Shown piece by piece: positions 7,763 to 16,327 of a stretch of DNA of 64,000 nt. Below the pieces are notes generated by a model, which had not been told where the DNA came from, made no database searches, and was given only the letters and a program-made list of their open reading frames with translations. Origin of the DNA: Amycolatopsis camponoti (GTDB taxonomy: Bacteria > Actinomycetota > Actinomycetes > Mycobacteriales > Pseudonocardiaceae); contig NZ_CABVGP010000003.1 in the NCBI RefSeq assembly GCF_902497555.1, positions 1,302,001 through 1,366,000 of the forward strand, given 5' to 3'. How positions within the stretch are numbered: the first letter of the stretch is position 1; every line of letters begins with the position of its first letter. The translations under genes and the position numbers were made by a program.

Positions 7763-10700
7763 ATGGAGATCACGTTCGGAATTCTCGGGCAAACAACGAT
7801 GCGTGTGCACGGGAATCTGAGCGTGCGGTGGACCCATCGGCGCGAACGCAACGTCGTCGCCGCGTTGCTGACCCAGCCGGGGCGGCGGATGTCGATCGAA
7901 ACCCTGGTGAACTGGGCTTGGAACGACGACGAAGTACGGCCGCGCGCCCCGCGAGGTGCGCTCTACAAGTGCGTCGCCCGGCTCCGCCAGGCGCTCGACC
8001 AAGCCGGGGCGCCCGCGAAGATCGTCGCGATCAGCGGCGGCTACCAGCTCGAGATCGCTCCCGAGCTGATCGATTTCCACGCATTCCGCTCGGCGATGCG
8101 TCGGGCCCACGAACTGAGCGACCAGGACGAGCACCGGGAAGCGTGCGAAGCGGCACGCGCCGCGCTGACGTTGTGGCGTGACGAACCGCTCGCCGGTATT
8201 ACGTCGGAACCGGCGAGGAATTGGCGGACTTCCGTCACCGCGAATCACTGGATTCCCGCCAACACGTTCCTGCTCTCGGAACTGCTCATCGCCGGACGGC
8301 CGGACGAGGCACTGATTCTGCTCGACGAACTGAGCCGCGAATGCGCCAATGAACTCTGGTTCGCGAAGCTGCGTTTGCAGGCGTTGACCGCCGTCGGCCG
8401 TTACGCGGCGCGCAACGAGTACTACCTCGACATGTACCGGTACTTCCACAAGGCCGGGGACGACCAGGCCGCCGAGGACCTCCGTGCGCTGCAGGACCAC
8501 CTGCGTGCGCCGGAACCCCTTCCCGCGGAGCCGGACCCGGGCCCGGTGGACCGGCCGTACGCGCCGCCGTCGCCGTTGCGCGAGCTGCCGCGCGACGTGG
8601 CCGGCTTCACCGGCCGCGCCGACGTCCTCTCGGACCTCGACGCCGCGGTGACGCCGCCCGGCGAGGCCTTCGTCCCGACCGTCGTGGCGGTGACGGGCCC
8701 GCCGGGTGTCGGCAAGACCAGCACCGTCGTGCACTGGGCCAGGAAGGCGGCATCGCGGTTCCCCGGCGGTGCGATGCTGATCGACTTGCACGGGGTCGGT
8801 TCCGTACCGCGGGTCGAGCCCGCCGACGCGGTCGGCGTGCTGCTGTCGGCCTTGAACTACCCCGTCGACCAGATCGTCGGCGCGGCCGGGCGGGCCGCGC
8901 GGTTGCGCAGTCTCCTGAGCGAGCGGCCGATGCTGGTCGTGCTCGACAACGCCGAAGACACCGCGCACATCGAGCCCCTGGTCGGCGTCCTGTCCGACTG
9001 CGCGGTGATCGTCACCGCGCGCCGGCGGCTCAAGGCGCTCGTCCGGCGGCACCAGTGCCCGACGCTCACCCTCGACCCGCTTTCCGGCGAACTGTCGGCC
9101 GAGTTGCTCCGCCGGCGGCTGGGTGACCGTTCGCTGCGGGAACCGGACGCGGTCGCGAGTCTCGCGTCGCTGTGCAACGGGCTGCCCCTGGCCTTGACCA
9201 TCGTCGCCGAACGGGCGGCCAGCCGGGCGGGCAGCCGGCTGCAGACCATCGTCGAGCAGGTCCGGGACCCGGCCACGCTGCTGACGATCAGTGACGACGG
9301 CGACGGCGAAGAGACGAACCTGTACTTGGCGTTCTCCTGGTCGTACCAGTGTCTCGAGCCGGCCGCGCAGCAGGCTTTCCGGGTGTTCGGCCTGCATCCG
9401 GGCCCCGAGGCCGGCGTCGAGGTGCTGGCGTCGGCGGCCGGTGTCCCGGTGGCGGAGGGCCGGCGGGCACTGGACCTGCTCGTCGCGGCCCACCTCGTCC
9501 AGCAACCGGGCGACGGCGACCGGTACCGCATCCACGACCTGTTCCACCACTTCGCCCGGGCGCTGAACACGCCGGGTACGCCGGTGGACGGGCCGCGCCG
9601 GCGGCTGGTCTCCTACTACCTGCATACCGCCCACAACGCGCACCGGATCGTCCACCCGCACGGGCTGGGACCGAAGATGCCGCCGGTCGAGCCGGGGTGC
9701 CGGCCGGACCGGTTCACCGATCCGCTCGCCGCGATGCGCTGGTGCCTGCGCGAGCGGACGAACCTCACCGCGATGGTCCGCTACGCCGCCGACCACGGCC
9801 TCCACGAGTTCGCGTGGCGGTTCCCGCACGTCACCGGCGGCATCCTGAACCGCTTCGGGTACTTCGACGACATCATCGCCGGTCTGACCGTCGCCGTCCG
9901 GTCCGCCGCCGCGGCGGGGGACGACCTCGCCCGCATGGCGTGCCTCAACGACCTCGGCTACCTCCACCTGCTCGCCGGGCACGACGCGGTCGCGGAGACC
10001 CACCTGCGGCAGGCCCTCGACCTCGCCACGGCGCGGGACGTCCCGCTCGCCGTGCTCACGGCGAAGCTCAACATGGGGCACCGGCACCGGCACGCGGGGC
10101 GGCTCGACCAAGCGGCGGCGCTGTACGAAGAATGCGCCGTCGCCGCCCACGAAATCGGGGACGAGGAGCGGCAGGCGAAAGCCGCGCACAATCTGGCCAA
10201 GACCGTGGCCGAGCTCGACCAGCCGTATCGCGCGCTCGAGCACCTGCGGCAGGCGCTGCGGCTGCGAAGGGGAATGGGCGATGCGTCGGCGCTGGCCGAA
10301 ACGCACACCGAACTCGTCGGCGTCCACACCGACCTCGGCGAGTTCGATTCGGCGCACGCGCACTGCCGGGCGGCGATTCCGCTGCTGGAAAAGGTGCGCG
10401 ATCTGTCGGCGGTCATGCGACTGCACACCGCACGGGCCGACCTCGCGCTGGCCGAAGGCCGATTCGACGACGCCTTGCGGTTCGCGAGGGAAGCGGTGGT
10501 CTTCGCCGAGCGGTCACATGCGGCAACCGGCGAAGCCCGCGCGCTGACCGCTCTCGGAACCGTCCTGGCCCGACGCGGTGACCTGGAGCCGGCGCGAATC
10601 GCCTGGGAGCGGGCCGCCGGGCTGTACCGTGACCGGGAACGCCACCGCCGCGCCGAGCGGGTCGAACGGCTCCTGGCCGAGCTCGGCGTCGCGCCCGACG

Positions 10701-10771
10701 TCCCGGACGTCCGGATGAGTGACGAGGACACGGTTTCCCTGCCCTCGCCGCCCCGCTATCACTCTTCATAG
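7763..10771 (+). CDS. SARP-family regulator with NB-ARC and TPR domains (AfsR-like)
   Basis: A 1002-residue protein. Residues 1-95 form an OmpR-like winged helix (MEITFGILGQTTMRVHG, RMSIETLVNWAW). Residues about 100-245 form a bacterial transcriptional activation domain. An NB-ARC ATPase follows with P-loop GPPGVGKTS near 311, LVVLDNAED and GLPLALTIV. TPR repeats fill about 640-990 (NLAKTVAELDQPYRALEHL). The architecture is that of large SARP activators of secondary metabolism. The ATG at 7763 has GGGGGAGGGG eight bases upstream, and the frame open to 7436 is rejected as start. Its target genes are unknown; the nearest biosynthetic locus is the lanthipeptide cluster at 17 kb. Confidence 0.85.
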   Translation: MEITFGILGQTTMRVHGNLSVRWTHRRERNVVAALLTQPGRRMSIETLVNWAWNDDEVRPRAPRGALYKCVARLRQALDQAGAPAKIVAISGGYQLEIAPELIDFHAFRSAMRRAHELSDQDEHREACEAARAALTLWRDEPLAGITSEPARNWRTSVTANHWIPANTFLLSELLIAGRPDEALILLDELSRECANELWFAKLRLQALTAVGRYAARNEYYLDMYRYFHKAGDDQAAEDLRALQDHLRAPEPLPAEPDPGPVDRPYAPPSPLRELPRDVAGFTGRADVLSDLDAAVTPPGEAFVPTVVAVTGPPGVGKTSTVVHWARKAASRFPGGAMLIDLHGVGSVPRVEPADAVGVLLSALNYPVDQIVGAAGRAARLRSLLSERPMLVVLDNAEDTAHIEPLVGVLSDCAVIVTARRRLKALVRRHQCPTLTLDPLSGELSAELLRRRLGDRSLREPDAVASLASLCNGLPLALTIVAERAASRAGSRLQTIVEQVRDPATLLTISDDGDGEETNLYLAFSWSYQCLEPAAQQAFRVFGLHPGPEAGVEVLASAAGVPVAEGRRALDLLVAAHLVQQPGDGDRYRIHDLFHHFARALNTPGTPVDGPRRRLVSYYLHTAHNAHRIVHPHGLGPKMPPVEPGCRPDRFTDPLAAMRWCLRERTNLTAMVRYAADHGLHEFAWRFPHVTGGILNRFGYFDDIIAGLTVAVRSAAAAGDDLARMACLNDLGYLHLLAGHDAVAETHLRQALDLATARDVPLAVLTAKLNMGHRHRHAGRLDQAAALYEECAVAAHEIGDEERQAKAAHNLAKTVAELDQPYRALEHLRQALRLRRGMGDASALAETHTELVGVHTDLGEFDSAHAHCRAAIPLLEKVRDLSAVMRLHTARADLALAEGRFDDALRFAREAVVFAERSHAATGEARALTALGTVLARRGDLEPARIAWERAAGLYRDRERHRRAERVERLLAELGVAPDVPDVRMSDEDTVSLPSPPRYHSS

Positions 10772-11037
10772 CCCACTAGAGAGTGAATCACCGAACGTTC
10801 GTACACTCTCACCATGCGTCTCTCTGGGCAAACGTGCAGGTGCTGGCCACCAGCGGCTGGTTCATCGCAGCGAATGCCTTTTACGGACACGGCTGTAGGT
10901 AACACTACGTCAACAAAAGGCTTGCGGCGAGGCGTCCGCTTGCCCTAATCTTCGCGCCAACGCAGCGCGACACTCGGGATTCTCTTTGTAGGGCCGCGCC
11001 GAATTATTTCTGTTGCTTGCAATTCGGAAGGAAGTAG
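10772..11037. other. Intergenic region after the SARP gene, lower GC
   Basis: A 266-bp stretch, AT-richer than its surroundings. It contains a palindrome CGAACGTTCG (10792-10801) and, off-centre around it, AGAGTG/CACTCT arms (10780-10809). A weak promoter-like pair, TTGCGG near 10921 and TAATCT about 18 bases on, precedes the nine-codon ORF at 11038. A 44-codon frame from an ATG at 10814 lacks a ribosome binding site. Confidence 0.35.
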
Positions 11038-11067
11038 ATGTTCTCCCTGTTCTGGTTCTGGTGTTAG
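11038..11067 (+). CDS. Nine-codon aromatic leader-type ORF (MFSLFWFWC)
   Basis: ATG-TTC-TCC-CTG-TTC-TGG-TTC-TGG-TGT-TAG encodes MFSLFWFWC. GGAAGGAAG (11026-11034) provides a good Shine-Dalgarno match ending three bases before the ATG. Three bases after the stop codon a perfect 16-bp hairpin begins. The layout is that of a leader peptide with an attenuator, or a stand-alone micropeptide transcript with its own terminator. The next gene, a SixA-like phosphatase, is not an amino-acid biosynthesis gene, so classical attenuation is not obvious. Too short for codon statistics; chance remains possible. Confidence 0.4.
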   Translation: MFSLFWFWC

Positions 11068-11070
11068 TGC

Positions 11071-11105
11071 GCTGGAGGCGCCCGGCTTGGCCGGGCGCCT
11101 CCAGC
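11071..11105 (+). terminator. Perfect 16-bp hairpin, terminator or attenuator
   Basis: GCTGGAGGCGCCCGGC, a TTG loop, and its exact complement, starting three bases after the nine-codon ORF. There is no T-tract, as is common for actinobacterial terminators. It lies 49 bp upstream of the SixA-like start and should block read-through from the left. Confidence 0.75.
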
Positions 11106-11154
11106 TCTCGGTTACGGTGACCGAAGCATCGACTTCAGGCCACAGGTGGTGAAC

Positions 11155-11655
11155 ATGGACGCGACCAGGCGGCTCATCGTCCTCCGGCACGCCAAGTCGG
11201 ACTGGTCCGACAACCTTCCCGACCACGAACGCCCACTCGCTCCCCGCGGGCTCCGCGACGCGCCCAACCTGGGCCGCTGGCTCGGCGACCACGGCTACGT
11301 CCCCGATCACGTCGTCTGCTCCACCGCCCGCCGCACCAGGGAAACCTGGGAGCACGTCAGTGGCGCGCTGCCGGGGGAACCTCCCGTCGAGTACGACGAA
11401 GACCTCTACGGCGCCGGTCCCGAGGAATTCCTGGAAGCCGCGCGACGGATTCCCGGCGACGTCACCACCCTCGCCCTCGTCGGGCACGAGCCCGGGGTCA
11501 GCGAACTGACCCTGCACCTCGCCGGTTACGGGGAGGACACCCGGCTGGTCCAGGCCAAGTTCCCGACCGGCGCCGCGGCTGTGCTCGTCACCACCGACAC
11601 CTGGGCGGACCTCGCCACCGCGCGGCTCGAAGCCTTCTTCCGTCCCCGCGACTGA
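11155..11655 (+). CDS. SixA-like phosphohistidine phosphatase (histidine phosphatase superfamily)
   Basis: A 166-residue protein with the catalytic RHG-type motif as LIVLRHAKSDWSD at the N terminus, PLAPRGLRDAPNLGRWL, and a second catalytic histidine in LALVGHEPGVSEL. This combination is typical of SixA, the small cytoplasmic phosphatase acting on phosphohistidine proteins. AGGTGG five bases upstream supports the ATG at 11155, though GTG codons at 11146 and 11149 are possible. It is apparently monocistronic between the hairpin at 11071 and the next secreted-protein gene. The phosphoprotein substrate is unknown. Confidence 0.8.
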   Translation: MDATRRLIVLRHAKSDWSDNLPDHERPLAPRGLRDAPNLGRWLGDHGYVPDHVVCSTARRTRETWEHVSGALPGEPPVEYDEDLYGAGPEEFLEAARRIPGDVTTLALVGHEPGVSELTLHLAGYGEDTRLVQAKFPTGAAAVLVTTDTWADLATARLEAFFRPRD

Positions 11656-11698
11656 ACCCGCCAGGGCATTGCCCCCGCTGAGTTCACATGCGTACCCT

Positions 11699-11737
11699 CC
11701 ATTCACTCACAGGGTTGACGTTCATATTTGTGAATGG
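11699..11737. promoter_or_regulatory. Inverted repeat flanking a promoter-like sequence
   Basis: CCATTCAC (11699-11706) and its exact complement GTGAATGG (11730-11737) bracket a TTGACG -35-like hexamer at 11715. The right arm ends just before the GGAGCGG ribosome binding site of the lyase gene. This looks like an operator controlling that gene, but the regulator is unknown. Confidence 0.45.
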
Positions 11738-11744
11738 AGCGGAC

Positions 11745-13040
11745 ATGATCTTCCGCCACACCGTCGTGGCTGCGCTCGCCGTGGCCGGGCTCGTCACCTC
11801 CGCGGCCGCGCCCACCGAGGCCGCTCCCGCGGCGAACGGCTGCAGCGTCCCGGTCATCGGGCCGATCTGCGCTCCGAACACCACCGTCCTCGACGGCGGC
11901 CGGCTGCTGCGGACCAAGTTCGCCGCGCTCGTCGGCGAACGGACGGCCAAGACCGCCTTGGACCACCTGCTCGCCGCCGCGAAAACCGACCTCACGACCG
12001 GGCCCTGGAGCGTCACCACCAAGAAACAGGTCCCGCCCAGCGGGGACAAGCACGACTACCTCAGCCTCGCGCCCTACTGGTGGCCGACCACCACGCCGAC
12101 CGCCGAAAACCCGTGGGGCTGCCCCTTCGTCCAGAAGGACGGGCAGCGCAACCCGATCGTCGACGAGATCACCGACCACGCCTACCGCGGCGACGCCTTC
12201 GCCGCGATCTACCGCCTCGCGCTGGCCTGGTACTACACCGGGGACACGCGCTACGCCCAGCGCGCGGCCCTCGACCTGCGCACGTGGTTCCTCGACGCGG
12301 CCACGAAGATGAACCCGAACATGAACTACGCGCAGGGCATCCCGTGCAAGGTCGACGGCCGCGGCATCGGCATCATCGAATTCTCCTACACGCTGACCCA
12401 GGTCGTCGACGCCACCGCGATCCTCGCGACCGGTGCGCCCGGCTGGAGCAAGACCGACCAGGCCGGCATGACCGGCTGGTACTCACAGTTCCTGAACTGG
12501 TTGCGCACCAGCAAGAACGGCACCGACGAAGCCAAGGCGCAGAACAACCACGGCAGCTTCTACGACATGCTCGCCGCCTCGCTCGCCCTCGGTACCGGGC
12601 AGCGTGACCTGGCGAAGACGATCGTCCAGGACGCCGGCCCGAACCGCATCGCGCCGCAGGTCGACGCCGACGGCTACCAGCCGGCGGAAGCGAGCCGGAC
12701 GCGCAGCTGGCACTACTCCAACTTCAACCTCGTCGCGCTGACGCGGCTCGCGCAGATCGGCAAGCACGTCGGCGTCGACCTGTGGCACTACACCGCACCC
12801 AGCGGCGCGACGCTGTTCAAGGCCGTCGACTTCCTGGTGCCGGGCGCGACGACGGGACAGTGGCCGTACCCCGAACTGGACTTCCGGCCGTACGCCGCGC
12901 TGGACGTGCTGCACGCGGCAGCCGACGCCGGTGACAAAACCGCGCGGGCCGCTTTGTCGCGCGTGCCCGTCCAGCCCGGCGGCGACCTCTACCCGGTCCG
13001 GCCCGCCGCGGAACAGCTCGACGACATTTCGACGTCCTGA
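11745..13040 (+). CDS. Secreted alginate-lyase-family protein
   Basis: A 431-residue protein with a signal peptide (FRHTVVAALAVAGLVTSAAA, then a probable cut near TEAAPAANG). The body contains KHDYLSLAPYWWP, HAYRGDAFAAIYRLALAWY, NMNYAQGIPCKVDGRGIGII and NNHGSFYDMLAASLAL. These match the alginate lyase superfamily (alpha/alpha toroid polysaccharide lyases with conserved Asn/His/Tyr), so it probably cleaves a uronic-acid polymer outside the cell. The ATG at 11745 has GGAGCGG five bases upstream. A nearby inverted repeat suggests induction. The true substrate is not determined by this family call. Confidence 0.8.
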   Translation: MIFRHTVVAALAVAGLVTSAAAPTEAAPAANGCSVPVIGPICAPNTTVLDGGRLLRTKFAALVGERTAKTALDHLLAAAKTDLTTGPWSVTTKKQVPPSGDKHDYLSLAPYWWPTTTPTAENPWGCPFVQKDGQRNPIVDEITDHAYRGDAFAAIYRLALAWYYTGDTRYAQRAALDLRTWFLDAATKMNPNMNYAQGIPCKVDGRGIGIIEFSYTLTQVVDATAILATGAPGWSKTDQAGMTGWYSQFLNWLRTSKNGTDEAKAQNNHGSFYDMLAASLALGTGQRDLAKTIVQDAGPNRIAPQVDADGYQPAEASRTRSWHYSNFNLVALTRLAQIGKHVGVDLWHYTAPSGATLFKAVDFLVPGATTGQWPYPELDFRPYAALDVLHAAADAGDKTARAALSRVPVQPGGDLYPVRPAAEQLDDISTS

Positions 13041-13041
13041 A

Positions 13042-13075
13042 GAAAGGGCCCGGCCTGGACCGGCCGGGCCCTTTC
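13042..13075. terminator. Bidirectional terminator between convergent genes
   Basis: GAAAGGGCCCGGCC and its exact complement form a 14-bp stem with a 6-base loop, ending in CCTTTCC. It lies in the 41-bp gap between the lyase stop and the protease stop and can serve both strands. Confidence 0.8.
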
Positions 13076-13081
13076 CGGGAA

Positions 13082-13804
13082 TCAGACGCCGGCCACCTGG
13101 GAAATCCAGCTGCGATAACGCGTGATGTTCGTGTACGCCGTGTTGTTCGACCGGTCGCTGGTCGACGCGACGCCGACCTGACGCCCGGACGCGAACATCG
13201 GGCCGCCCGAGTCGCCGCCGGCCGTGATGCCGTCGACGCGGTTCGCGCACACCGCCGTGCCGCCCGTGTAGTCGCTGCAGCTGATCGAGTTGACCCGGAC
13301 CGTCGCGACCTTCAGGTACCGCGACTGGCAGTTGATCTCGGAGCCGCACTGGCTGGTCGCGCCCCAGCCGTAGACCGAGACGTTCTGGCCGACCGCGACG
13401 TTCCCGACGCTGCCGAGCGGTGAGTAGGTGGCGCTCACCGACGTCGTGAGCCGGACGATCGCCAGGTCGGCGGCACCCGGGTACTTGGTGATGGTCGAGC
13501 CGGTGGCCATCGTCCCGCCGCTGGACTGGTCGAGGCTGCCGATCCGGAACGTGTACGTCCCGGCGCTGCTGACGCAGTGCTTCGCGGTCAGGATGTACTG
13601 CGGCGCGATGATCGTCGCGGTGCAGTTCTGCTGGCCGTTCACGAACAGCCGGGCCGCCCAGGGGCCGCTCGAGGCGGTGCTGCCACCGATGATCGACGGC
13701 TGGGCCTGCGGGGTGGTCTGGGCGGTCGCCGGGCCGCCGAGGCCGACGACGGCCAGCGCGGTACTCGCGGCCAGCAGCACGAACTTGCCGAATTTCACGC
13801 TCAC
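13082..13804 (-). CDS. Secreted trypsin-like serine protease (S1 family)
   Basis: A 240-residue preproprotein: signal peptide (LLAASTALAVVGLGGPATAQ), a short propeptide, and the mature start IIGG at about 38-41. The catalytic triad is visible as His76 (TAKHCV), Asp113 (ADLAIV) and Ser199 (GGDSGGPM), with cysteines placed for the usual disulfides. Length and motifs fit actinobacterial trypsin-like or streptogrisin-like extracellular proteases, with zymogen activation by cleavage before IIGG. The ATG at 13804 is preceded by AAAGGAGTGAG. It converges on the lyase gene and diverges from the GT39 gene. Confidence 0.9.
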   Translation of the reverse strand: MSVKFGKFVLLAASTALAVVGLGGPATAQTTPQAQPSIIGGSTASSGPWAARLFVNGQQNCTATIIAPQYILTAKHCVSSAGTYTFRIGSLDQSSGGTMATGSTITKYPGAADLAIVRLTTSVSATYSPLGSVGNVAVGQNVSVYGWGATSQCGSEINCQSRYLKVATVRVNSISCSDYTGGTAVCANRVDGITAGGDSGGPMFASGRQVGVASTSDRSNNTAYTNITRYRSWISQVAGV

Positions 13805-14055
13805 TCCTTTTCGTGCGGAGAACCCGCACGGGAAAGCCGGTGGGGACCGAACGAGAAGAGTGTCCGAGTTTTCGGGGAATGTCCGGAACCGACGAAAGTC
13901 CGGTGGCGTCCGTATTTATTTCGCCGAGTGGACTACGTGCAGTTCCCGTACTGTTCCGCGCTCAACCCACGGGTGGAGGGCCATTTCAATCCGGAGCTTG
14001 AGGACTCCGGCGTCGCGCCGCCCTAGCGTTGCCGGCGGGAACCGGAGGGGGAGCC

Positions 14056-15927
14056 ATGACGGCGAAGACCGAGCGGATCGCGTTGGGGACGGTGCTGGTC
14101 GTCGCGGCGGCGTTGTGGGGATGGGCGCTGAACAGGCCGTTGCAGCCTTACTACGCCGCCGCAGTGCACTCGATGTCCCACGACGTCGCGGCGTTCTTCT
14201 TCGCGGGGTTCGACCCGGCGGGGGTCGTCACGGTCGACAAGCCGCCCCTCGCGTTCTGGACCCAGACGCTCGGCGTGGCGGTGTTCGGCTTCCACACCTG
14301 GGCGATCGCGCTGGTCCAGGTCGTCGAAGGCGTGGCCGCCGTGTTCGTGCTGCACCTGGTGGTGCGCCGCTGGGCCGGCCCCCGCACCGCCCTGCTCGCC
14401 TCGGCGCTCTTCGCGCTGACGCCGATCACCGCGGCCATCAACCGCGACAACTTGCCGGACACCTTGCTGGTGCTCCTGCTGCTGCTCGCCGCCTACTGCG
14501 TCACCCGCGCGATCGAGGATGACGCGCGGTGGCTGGTGTGGGCCGGCGTGTTCGTCGGACTGGGTTTCCTCACGAAGATGCTCGCCGCGTGGATCGTGCT
14601 GCCGGGCCTGGCCATGGCGTACTTCGTCGCGGCGCCCGGCTCGCGCGGCCGGCGTCTCGCCTGGATCGGCGTCGGCGGCGGCGTGACGCTCGTCGTGTCG
14701 CTGGCCTGGCCCGTCGTCGTCACGCTGTGGCCGGGTGCGAAGCCGTTCGTCGGCAGCACCACTGACGGCTCGGTCTGGCAGCTGGCCTTCGGCTACAACG
14801 GCGTGACGCGGCTGGTCGGCGGGTCGACCGGGATCGGCGGCGGCTACGGCGCCGCGGTCGGCGCGGCACTCGGCGGCGGCGAAGGTCCGCTGCGGCTGTT
14901 CGACGCCGAGGTCGGCGGGCAGATCGCCTGGCTGCTGCCGCTCGCGCTGGTGTCCCTGGTCGTCGCGGCTTGCCGCGCCCGCGGCGCCGCGCCGGGCACG
15001 AGGGCGGGCTGGGTGCTGTGGGGCGGCTGGCTCGTCGCCGGCGCCGCGGTCTTCTCGTTCACCGGCGGCATCTTCCACGCGTACTACACCGCCGAGCTCG
15101 CGCCGGCGATCGCGTCGCTCGCGGCCGCCGGGCTCGTCACGGCTTGGCGGTGGCAGCGTTCGCCGGGGCCGGTCCGGTTCGTGCTGCCGGCCGCGGTCGC
15201 GGGGACGGCGCTGCTCGCGTTCCTCCTCCTCAGCCGGACGCCGGGCTGGCTGCCGTGGCTGCGGTACACCGTGCTCGCGCTGGCGGTGCTCGCCGTCGTC
15301 GCGGCGCTCCTGCGGGCTCCGCGCGCCGTCGTCGTCACCGGGCTGGCCGCCGTCGTCGCCGGTCCCGCGGCCTTCGTCGTCGACACCGCCTTGCGGCCGG
15401 TCAGCGTGCTGGAGACGGCCGACCCCGGTGCCGGGCCGCCGTCGACGGACGCGGTGCGCACCGTGGTCGGCATCGACACCGGCGCCGGTGCCGAGGCCGG
15501 GTACGTCCGGTTCATCGACGACGCGTACCGGCTCAGCCCTGGTCAGCGCGAGGTGCTCGCGTATGCGCAGGCCCAGGCGCCGGGGAGCGTTCTCGCCGTC
15601 GAGGGCGGGACGTACGGCGCGGACCCGTTCCTGCTGAACACGGACGCGCGCGTGGCGCCGCTGGGCGGGTACATCGGCTTCGATCCGGCGCCGTCCGCTG
15701 CCGACCTGCCGCGCTGGGTGTCGGCCGGGAAGCTCCGGTTCGTGCTGCTGCCGCACGTGTTCCTCGAGATCGGCCGCGGCGCCGCGAAACCCGTGGTGGC
15801 GGACGCGGGCGAGCTGACCCGGCGCATCGGGTGGGAGGCGACGCACTGCCGTCCGGTGCCGCCCGCGCGGATCGGCCCGGACGCCGTGTCCGCCGGGGTG
15901 CTGTTCGACTGCGGCGTCAGGCCGTGA
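14056..15927 (+). CDS. GT39/ArnT-like membrane glycosyltransferase
   Basis: A 623-residue multipass membrane protein. An early loop carries FDPAGVVTVDKPPLAFW, the Asp-containing first extracytoplasmic motif of polyprenyl-phosphate-sugar-dependent GT39/GT83 transferases. About ten hydrophobic segments follow, with a soluble C-terminal domain after about residue 450 (GYVRFIDDAYRLSPGQREVL). Such enzymes move a mannose or similar sugar from a lipid carrier to proteins or cell-wall polymers on the outer membrane face. The ATG at 14056 has GGAGGGGGAG upstream. It overlaps the convergent membrane protein gene by 11 bp. The acceptor is unknown. Confidence 0.8.
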   Translation: MTAKTERIALGTVLVVAAALWGWALNRPLQPYYAAAVHSMSHDVAAFFFAGFDPAGVVTVDKPPLAFWTQTLGVAVFGFHTWAIALVQVVEGVAAVFVLHLVVRRWAGPRTALLASALFALTPITAAINRDNLPDTLLVLLLLLAAYCVTRAIEDDARWLVWAGVFVGLGFLTKMLAAWIVLPGLAMAYFVAAPGSRGRRLAWIGVGGGVTLVVSLAWPVVVTLWPGAKPFVGSTTDGSVWQLAFGYNGVTRLVGGSTGIGGGYGAAVGAALGGGEGPLRLFDAEVGGQIAWLLPLALVSLVVAACRARGAAPGTRAGWVLWGGWLVAGAAVFSFTGGIFHAYYTAELAPAIASLAAAGLVTAWRWQRSPGPVRFVLPAAVAGTALLAFLLLSRTPGWLPWLRYTVLALAVLAVVAALLRAPRAVVVTGLAAVVAGPAAFVVDTALRPVSVLETADPGAGPPSTDAVRTVVGIDTGAGAEAGYVRFIDDAYRLSPGQREVLAYAQAQAPGSVLAVEGGTYGADPFLLNTDARVAPLGGYIGFDPAPSAADLPRWVSAGKLRFVLLPHVFLEIGRGAAKPVVADAGELTRRIGWEATHCRPVPPARIGPDAVSAGVLFDCGVRP

Positions 15928-16327
15928 CCTTCGCCGGCGCGCTGCGGCGCAGCCAGTACAGGCCGATGACCGGCAGGACCAGCGGGATGAACAGGTAGCC
16001 CTCGCCGTAGACCGACCAGACGGTCGGGTGCCGGAACGCGGCCGCGTCGACCAGGCTCAGCGTGCCGATGGTCAGCACGCCCAGCAGCTCGATCGAGCAC
16101 GCGGTGAGTGCCACGCGCCACCAGCCGTCGCCGCGCCGGGCCAGCGCGATCGTCGCGACGATGTACACGACCGCGGCGAACGCCGAGAGCAGGTACGCGA
16201 GCGGTGCCTCGTGGAACTTCGTGCTGATCTGGACGCCGGCCCGCGACGTCGCGGCCAGCGCGAAGATCGCGTACACGGCGACGAGCACCCGCCCGGGGCC
16301 GGTGGCCGTCCTACGCTGTTGCTCCAC
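15917..16327 (-). CDS. Small four-helix membrane protein, conserved hypothetical
   Basis: A 136-residue protein with four hydrophobic segments (VLVAVYAIFALAATS, YLLSAFAAVVYIVATIALA, VALTACSIELLGVLTIGTL, GYLFIPLVLPVIGLYWL) and short polar loops. No catalytic motif is visible. Its start overlaps the end of the upstream membrane gene by 17 bp, so the two are probably co-translated and may act together. The 3' end overlaps the convergent GT39 gene by 11 bp. Function unknown; topology is read from hydrophobicity. Confidence 0.75.
   Translation of the reverse strand: MEQQRRTATGPGRVLVAVYAIFALAATSRAGVQISTKFHEAPLAYLLSAFAAVVYIVATIALARRGDGWWRVALTACSIELLGVLTIGTLSLVDAAAFRHPTVWSVYGEGYLFIPLVLPVIGLYWLRRSAPAKVTA

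Noticed and set aside
6491..10426. A 1311-codon open frame on the minus strand across the SARP gene and the transferase region
   Set aside because: It is antisense to a clear SARP-NB-ARC-TPR protein and composed of Arg/Pro/Gly/Ala-rich sequence without domains. Long antisense frames are expected at this GC content.
10792..10801. CGAACGTTCG considered as a LexA/SOS box
   Set aside because: The actinobacterial SOS box has about four bases between GAAC and GTTC; here the half-sites are adjacent.
10814..10948. A 44-codon frame starting at an ATG after TACACT, considered as a leaderless gene
   Set aside because: No convincing -35 element, mixed codon use and no recognisable protein; kept only as part of the intergenic note.
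14023..15846. A 607-codon minus-strand frame over the GT39 gene
   Set aside because: Polar Arg/Asp/Glu-rich mirror of a hydrophobic membrane protein, a typical antisense artefact.
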